Below, piece by piece: positions 35,831-37,712 of a stretch of DNA of 37,712 bases. Positions within the stretch are counted from its first letter, which is position 1. Every line of letters starts with the position of its first letter. The position numbers and the translations under genes are program-made. Source of the DNA: an uncultured Coriobacteriaceae bacterium (GTDB lineage Bacteria; Actinomycetota; Coriobacteriia; Coriobacteriales; Eggerthellaceae); contig CACWWI010000012.1 in NCBI GenBank assembly GCA_902764575.1, forward strand, positions 1 through 37,712. The letters run 5' to 3'. Below the pieces are notes generated by a model. That model made no database searches. It worked only from the letters and a program-made list of their open reading frames with translations, and had not been told where the DNA came from.

Positions 35831-36427
35831 ATGCAATCGGCGCCCGCATTACAGAAGCTGCTCGACGAGCTCGAGCGGCTGCCCGGCATCGGGGCCAAGT
35901 CTGCCCAGCGCATCGCGTACTGGATGATGAACACCGACAGCGCCACGGTGCTGCGCCTTGCCGATGCCATACGCGAGGTGAAGAGCACCGTCCACTTCTG
36001 CAACCGCTGCTTCAACTATGCCGAGGGCGACCTGTGCGAGATATGCCAATCGGGCGAGCGCGACGGAAGCGTGGTGTGCGTCGTGAGCGAGCCGCGCGAC
36101 ATCGCCGCCATTGAGCGGACGGGCGTCTTCACGGGCCTGTACCACGTGCTCGGCGGAGAACTTGCGCCCATGGACGGCATCGGACCCGACGACCTGCACA
36201 TCGCCGACCTGATGCAGCGGCTGGCAGCCGAGGACGTGCGCGAGGTCATCCTGGCGACCAATCCCAACGTCGAGGGCGAGACCACGGCCGCCTACATCGC
36301 GCGCCTGCTGCGGCCCTTCGACGTCACCGTCACGCGCCTGGCAAGCGGCATGCCCGTCGGCGGCGAGCTCGACTTCGTCGACGAGGTAACGCTCTCCCGC
36401 GCCATCGAAGCCCGCCGCGAGCTGTAA
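35831..36427 (+). CDS. recR: Recombination protein RecR
   Basis: Acts with RecF and RecO to load RecA on gaps during repair. The 198-residue product has a helix-hairpin-helix (LERLPGIGAKSAQRIAYWMM), a four-cysteine zinc finger (FCNRCFNYAEGDLCEICQSG), a TOPRIM domain (VVCVVSEPRDIAAIERTGVF, then YHVLGGELAPMDGIGPDDL) and the C-terminal VILATNPNVEGETTAAYIA and VTRLASGMPVGGELDFVDE. Its ATG follows the ybaB stop by 2 bp, showing translational coupling. It is the last supportable plus-strand gene. Confidence 0.97.
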   Translation: MQSAPALQKLLDELERLPGIGAKSAQRIAYWMMNTDSATVLRLADAIREVKSTVHFCNRCFNYAEGDLCEICQSGERDGSVVCVVSEPRDIAAIERTGVFTGLYHVLGGELAPMDGIGPDDLHIADLMQRLAAEDVREVILATNPNVEGETTAAYIARLLRPFDVTVTRLASGMPVGGELDFVDEVTLSRAIEARREL

Positions 36428-36584
36428 ACGCTCCACGAAGGGCGACCGCCAAATTCAGAGAGATAGACGCCTTGCCCGCAGGGTAGGCGCAGCAGTTTTG
36501 TTACCGGATGCCTGATGCCTGGGGGAAAGGCAGGGAAGGACGCTGCTTCTCTCGCGTCATGTGGGTCGACCGTTCTCCCGATTC

Positions 36585-36648
36585 GTATACAACCGCAAAT
36601 ATGCTGCAATTGGGCCCCGTCGATTGCAGCAAATTTGCGGTTGTATAC
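36585..36648. repeat. Hairpin repeat family A, copy 1
   Basis: 25-bp arms (36585-36609 and 36624-36648) around a 14-nt loop; the arm starts GTATACAACCGCAAAT. One mismatch lies inside the stem, and the same mismatch is present in copy 2. Confidence 0.85.
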
Positions 36649-36720
36649 CAATTTCCCGTCGATTCTCGAGGTCGAATTGGCGTTTCCCCAGGTCGCGCGG
36701 AAGCCTCCGTCCTCTGATTC

Positions 36721-36783
36721 ATATACAACCGCAAATATGCTGCAAAGAGCGGGTGCAGATTGCAGCAAATTTGCGGTTGTATG
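36721..36783. repeat. Hairpin repeat family A, copy 2
   Basis: Same arms as copy 1 (36721-36745 and 36760-36783) with the same 14-nt loop length but a different loop sequence. The stem sequence is conserved apart from terminal bases. Confidence 0.85.
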
Positions 36784-36823
36784 CCCTGCGGCGGCGACCT
36801 GGATGCGCGCGTGGCTTTCGCGT

Positions 36824-37113
36824 ATCGCACTAACCCGTCGATCTCGTGCATGGGAGGGGTGACTCGTGTACGAGATTGACGGGTTAGTGCGATTTTTCCC
36901 ATCGTGATTTTTTCTGACCTGGGGTTATGCAGCGCGAGGAGGGTGAAAGGGCTGGAAAATCGCACTAGATCGCAATTCTCGTACATCGGGCGGCGCCGGA
37001 ATGCACCAGATGTGCGGGTTAGTGCGATTCTCTGCACGAGATGCGCGGTTAAGTGCGATTTCATACGGGGGATGGGAGGGCTCCTTTGCACCAGATTCAC
37101 GGGTTAGTGCGAT
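36824..37113. repeat. Repeat family B, six 27-bp units
   Basis: Unit pattern: TGCAC, then G or C, AGAT, three variable bases, then CGGGTTAGTGCGAT. Copies on the plus strand are at 36867-36893, 37002-37028, 37033-37059 and 37087-37113. Inverted copies are at 36824-36850 and 36959-36985. Units 1-2 and 3-4 each form an inverted pair around a 16-nt loop. Mismatches in the first pair would be G-U pairs in RNA. Units 3 and 5 are the most diverged. Confidence 0.85.
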
Positions 37114-37254
37114 TGGGAGCGGCTTTCTTCAGAGGGAGCTCAGGCGCTCGGGTAGGGTTTCTGGTATGCGGGTGTTTCCAGGCGTGTAAAAATGGGCCTT
37201 AATGCTCAGGTTTATATCAGGGTAATTTGTCGGGGTATTTGCGGGGAACGGTGC

Positions 37255-37400
37255 TATAATTCCCGACGGCGGTTTTTTCCGCAGGTTTTGACAACTCGAT
37301 GACGTGGAGCCTGGTTTCTGGGAGGGGACTGGTTCCTCCGTCTTCTTGGAGAGGAAGCGTCGGCATACCTACAGGGCATGTCGGCGCTTCTTTGTTGTCT
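37255..37400 (+). ncRNA. Candidate small structured RNA with own promoter and terminator
   Basis: A TATAAT at 37255-37260 is followed by a G-rich segment with several short stems (GACGGCGG/CCGC; GGGAGGGGACTGGTTCCTCC) and a terminator-like hairpin at about 37357-37390 (GAAGCGTCGGCAT pairing with ATGTCGGCGCTTC) followed by TTTGTTGTCTTT. No -35 at standard spacing was found. It matches no RNA family I can name with confidence. Since the next apparent gene is on the other strand, it would be a stand-alone RNA and not a leader. Confidence 0.4.
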
Positions 37401-37406
37401 TTGGTT

Positions 37407-37563
37407 GCGCTGGCCTACGGCCAGCGCTGCCGCCGACGCTGCGGCCGCCTGTGGCACCCGGCCTTGCCCTTCAAGCCTGCGCGCATGGCCCTAAGGCCAA
37501 TGCGCGTCTTTCAGGGCAATTCCGGGCACCACAGGCGCCCTCGCTGACTTTGCCCCCACATCG
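37407..37563. repeat. Structured repeat, copy 2
   Basis: First hairpin 37407-37427 with arms GCGCTGGCC/GGCCAGCGC, then CGACGCT, then a long hairpin from CCTGTGGCACCCGG (37448) to CCGGGCACCACAGG (ending 37535), then the tail GCCCTCGCTG and CCCACATCGA. The order matches copy 1 at 2041-2140, but the long hairpin has an extra inner stem (TTGCCCT with AGGGCAA, and GCGCGCAT with ATGCGCG). Confidence 0.75.
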
Positions 37564-37641
37564 AGTTTTCGATCTTTGCGCTGGCTTTGTTGTTCGCGGA
37601 GAGTCTTCGGTTTACTACCTGCTGCTGTGCTTCTCAGGTGG

Positions 37642-37712
37642 CTATTCGAGGCACTTTTCTTCTACGAACCAGCGGGGGTTTTCATGGAAGAGGTAGGTGG
37701 TGGCCTGGCCTA
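37642..37712 (-). CDS. C-terminal end of a protein (cut by window edge)
   Basis: The last 23 codons of a minus-strand frame end in TAG at 37642-37644, reading ATTYLFHENPRWFVEEKCLE. The composition looks like a real soluble protein C-terminus, codons end mostly in G or C, and the position after a structured repeat mirrors the arrangement at 2181. The visible part is too short to name a family. An alternative is a plus-strand start at ATG 37684, which has only a GGGGG site and poorer codon bias. Confidence 0.4.
   Translation of the reverse strand, partial: GQATTYLFHENPRWFVEEKCLE

Larger units (their letters stand above)
36428..37641. other. 1.2-kb repeat-rich intergenic region
   Basis: No frame here has protein-like composition, a good ribosome site and recognisable similarity. 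It contains an imperfect terminator-like hairpin just after recR (about 36466-36500, ending AGCAGTTTTG), two copies of hairpin family A, six copies of unit B, a candidate small RNA, and copy 2 of the structured repeat. DNA is less G/C-biased than in the surrounding genes. Confidence 0.75.

Noticed and set aside
36824-37113. CRISPR array (27-bp repeats)
   Set aside because: Units occur in both orientations with gaps of 4 to about 65 bp and pair as hairpins; there are no regular unique spacers and no cas genes.
37255-37400. T-box or ribosomal-protein leader
   Set aside because: The T-box sequence (GGGTGGNACCGCG) is not present, no L10-leader core is seen, and no plus-strand gene with a good start follows in the window.
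37304-37696. Plus-strand open frame of about 130 residues near the window end
   Set aside because: It runs through the terminator hairpin and the structured repeat, with no ribosome site and poor protein-like composition.

Overview
The window looks like a chromosomal segment of a high-G+C Gram-positive anaerobe. The best guess is the Coriobacteriia, close to Eggerthella or Gordonibacter. This is inferred from strong G/C third-position bias, a secreted ChW-repeat NlpC/P60 protein, a full-length AB-type proton-translocating transhydrogenase, and very compact housekeeping genes. No rRNA, tRNA, insertion sequence or CRISPR array was recognised.

Layout. Bases 1-2040: the 5' part of a secreted protein gene (minus) diverges from enolase. 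Bases 2041-6400: a structured repeat, a secreted ChW/NlpC-P60 cell-wall protein (minus), then two molybdenum-cofactor genes (moeA, mogA) separated by a 24-bp inverted repeat. Bases 6437-9691: alr, a family-4 uracil-DNA glycosylase and a frame-disrupted folC. Bases 9688-10508: hpf and acpP (minus). Bases 10790-15569: pntA-pntB, a GlmU pyrophosphorylase that lacks the acetyltransferase domain, and prs. Bases 15694-19927: a minus-strand run of pth, an MFS exporter, a phasin-like helical protein and an AarF/UbiB kinase. Bases 20078-24035: aspS, an M20 amidohydrolase and a conserved TIM-barrel-like protein. Bases 24086-26353: a MarR regulator with a histidine-rich tail and palindromic operators, a small XRE regulator, a roughly 218-bp inverted repeat, and a NYN-LOTUS protein.

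The most distinctive block is 26526-32423, an apparent operon of chaperone-like genes tied together by zinc ribbons. It holds a zinc ribbon-GrpE gene, an Hsp70, a membrane protein with a J-domain-like N-terminus, and a second membrane zinc-ribbon protein with a large exported domain. Two of its genes are out of frame here. The GrpE-like gene carries an exact 10-bp tandem duplication, and the Hsp70 gene is split between its ATPase and substrate-binding domains. Together with folC this makes three frame disruptions, so either real gene decay or sequence error must be considered.

Bases 32541-32632 encode the small SRP RNA, followed by a DedA protein and the classic dnaX-ybaB-recR group. The last 1.2 kb (36428-37641) has no supportable gene but is full of structured repeats. 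There are two near-identical 64-bp hairpins, six copies of a 27-bp unit in both orientations, a candidate small RNA with its own TATAAT and terminator, and a second copy of the structured repeat found after eno, with compensatory stem changes.
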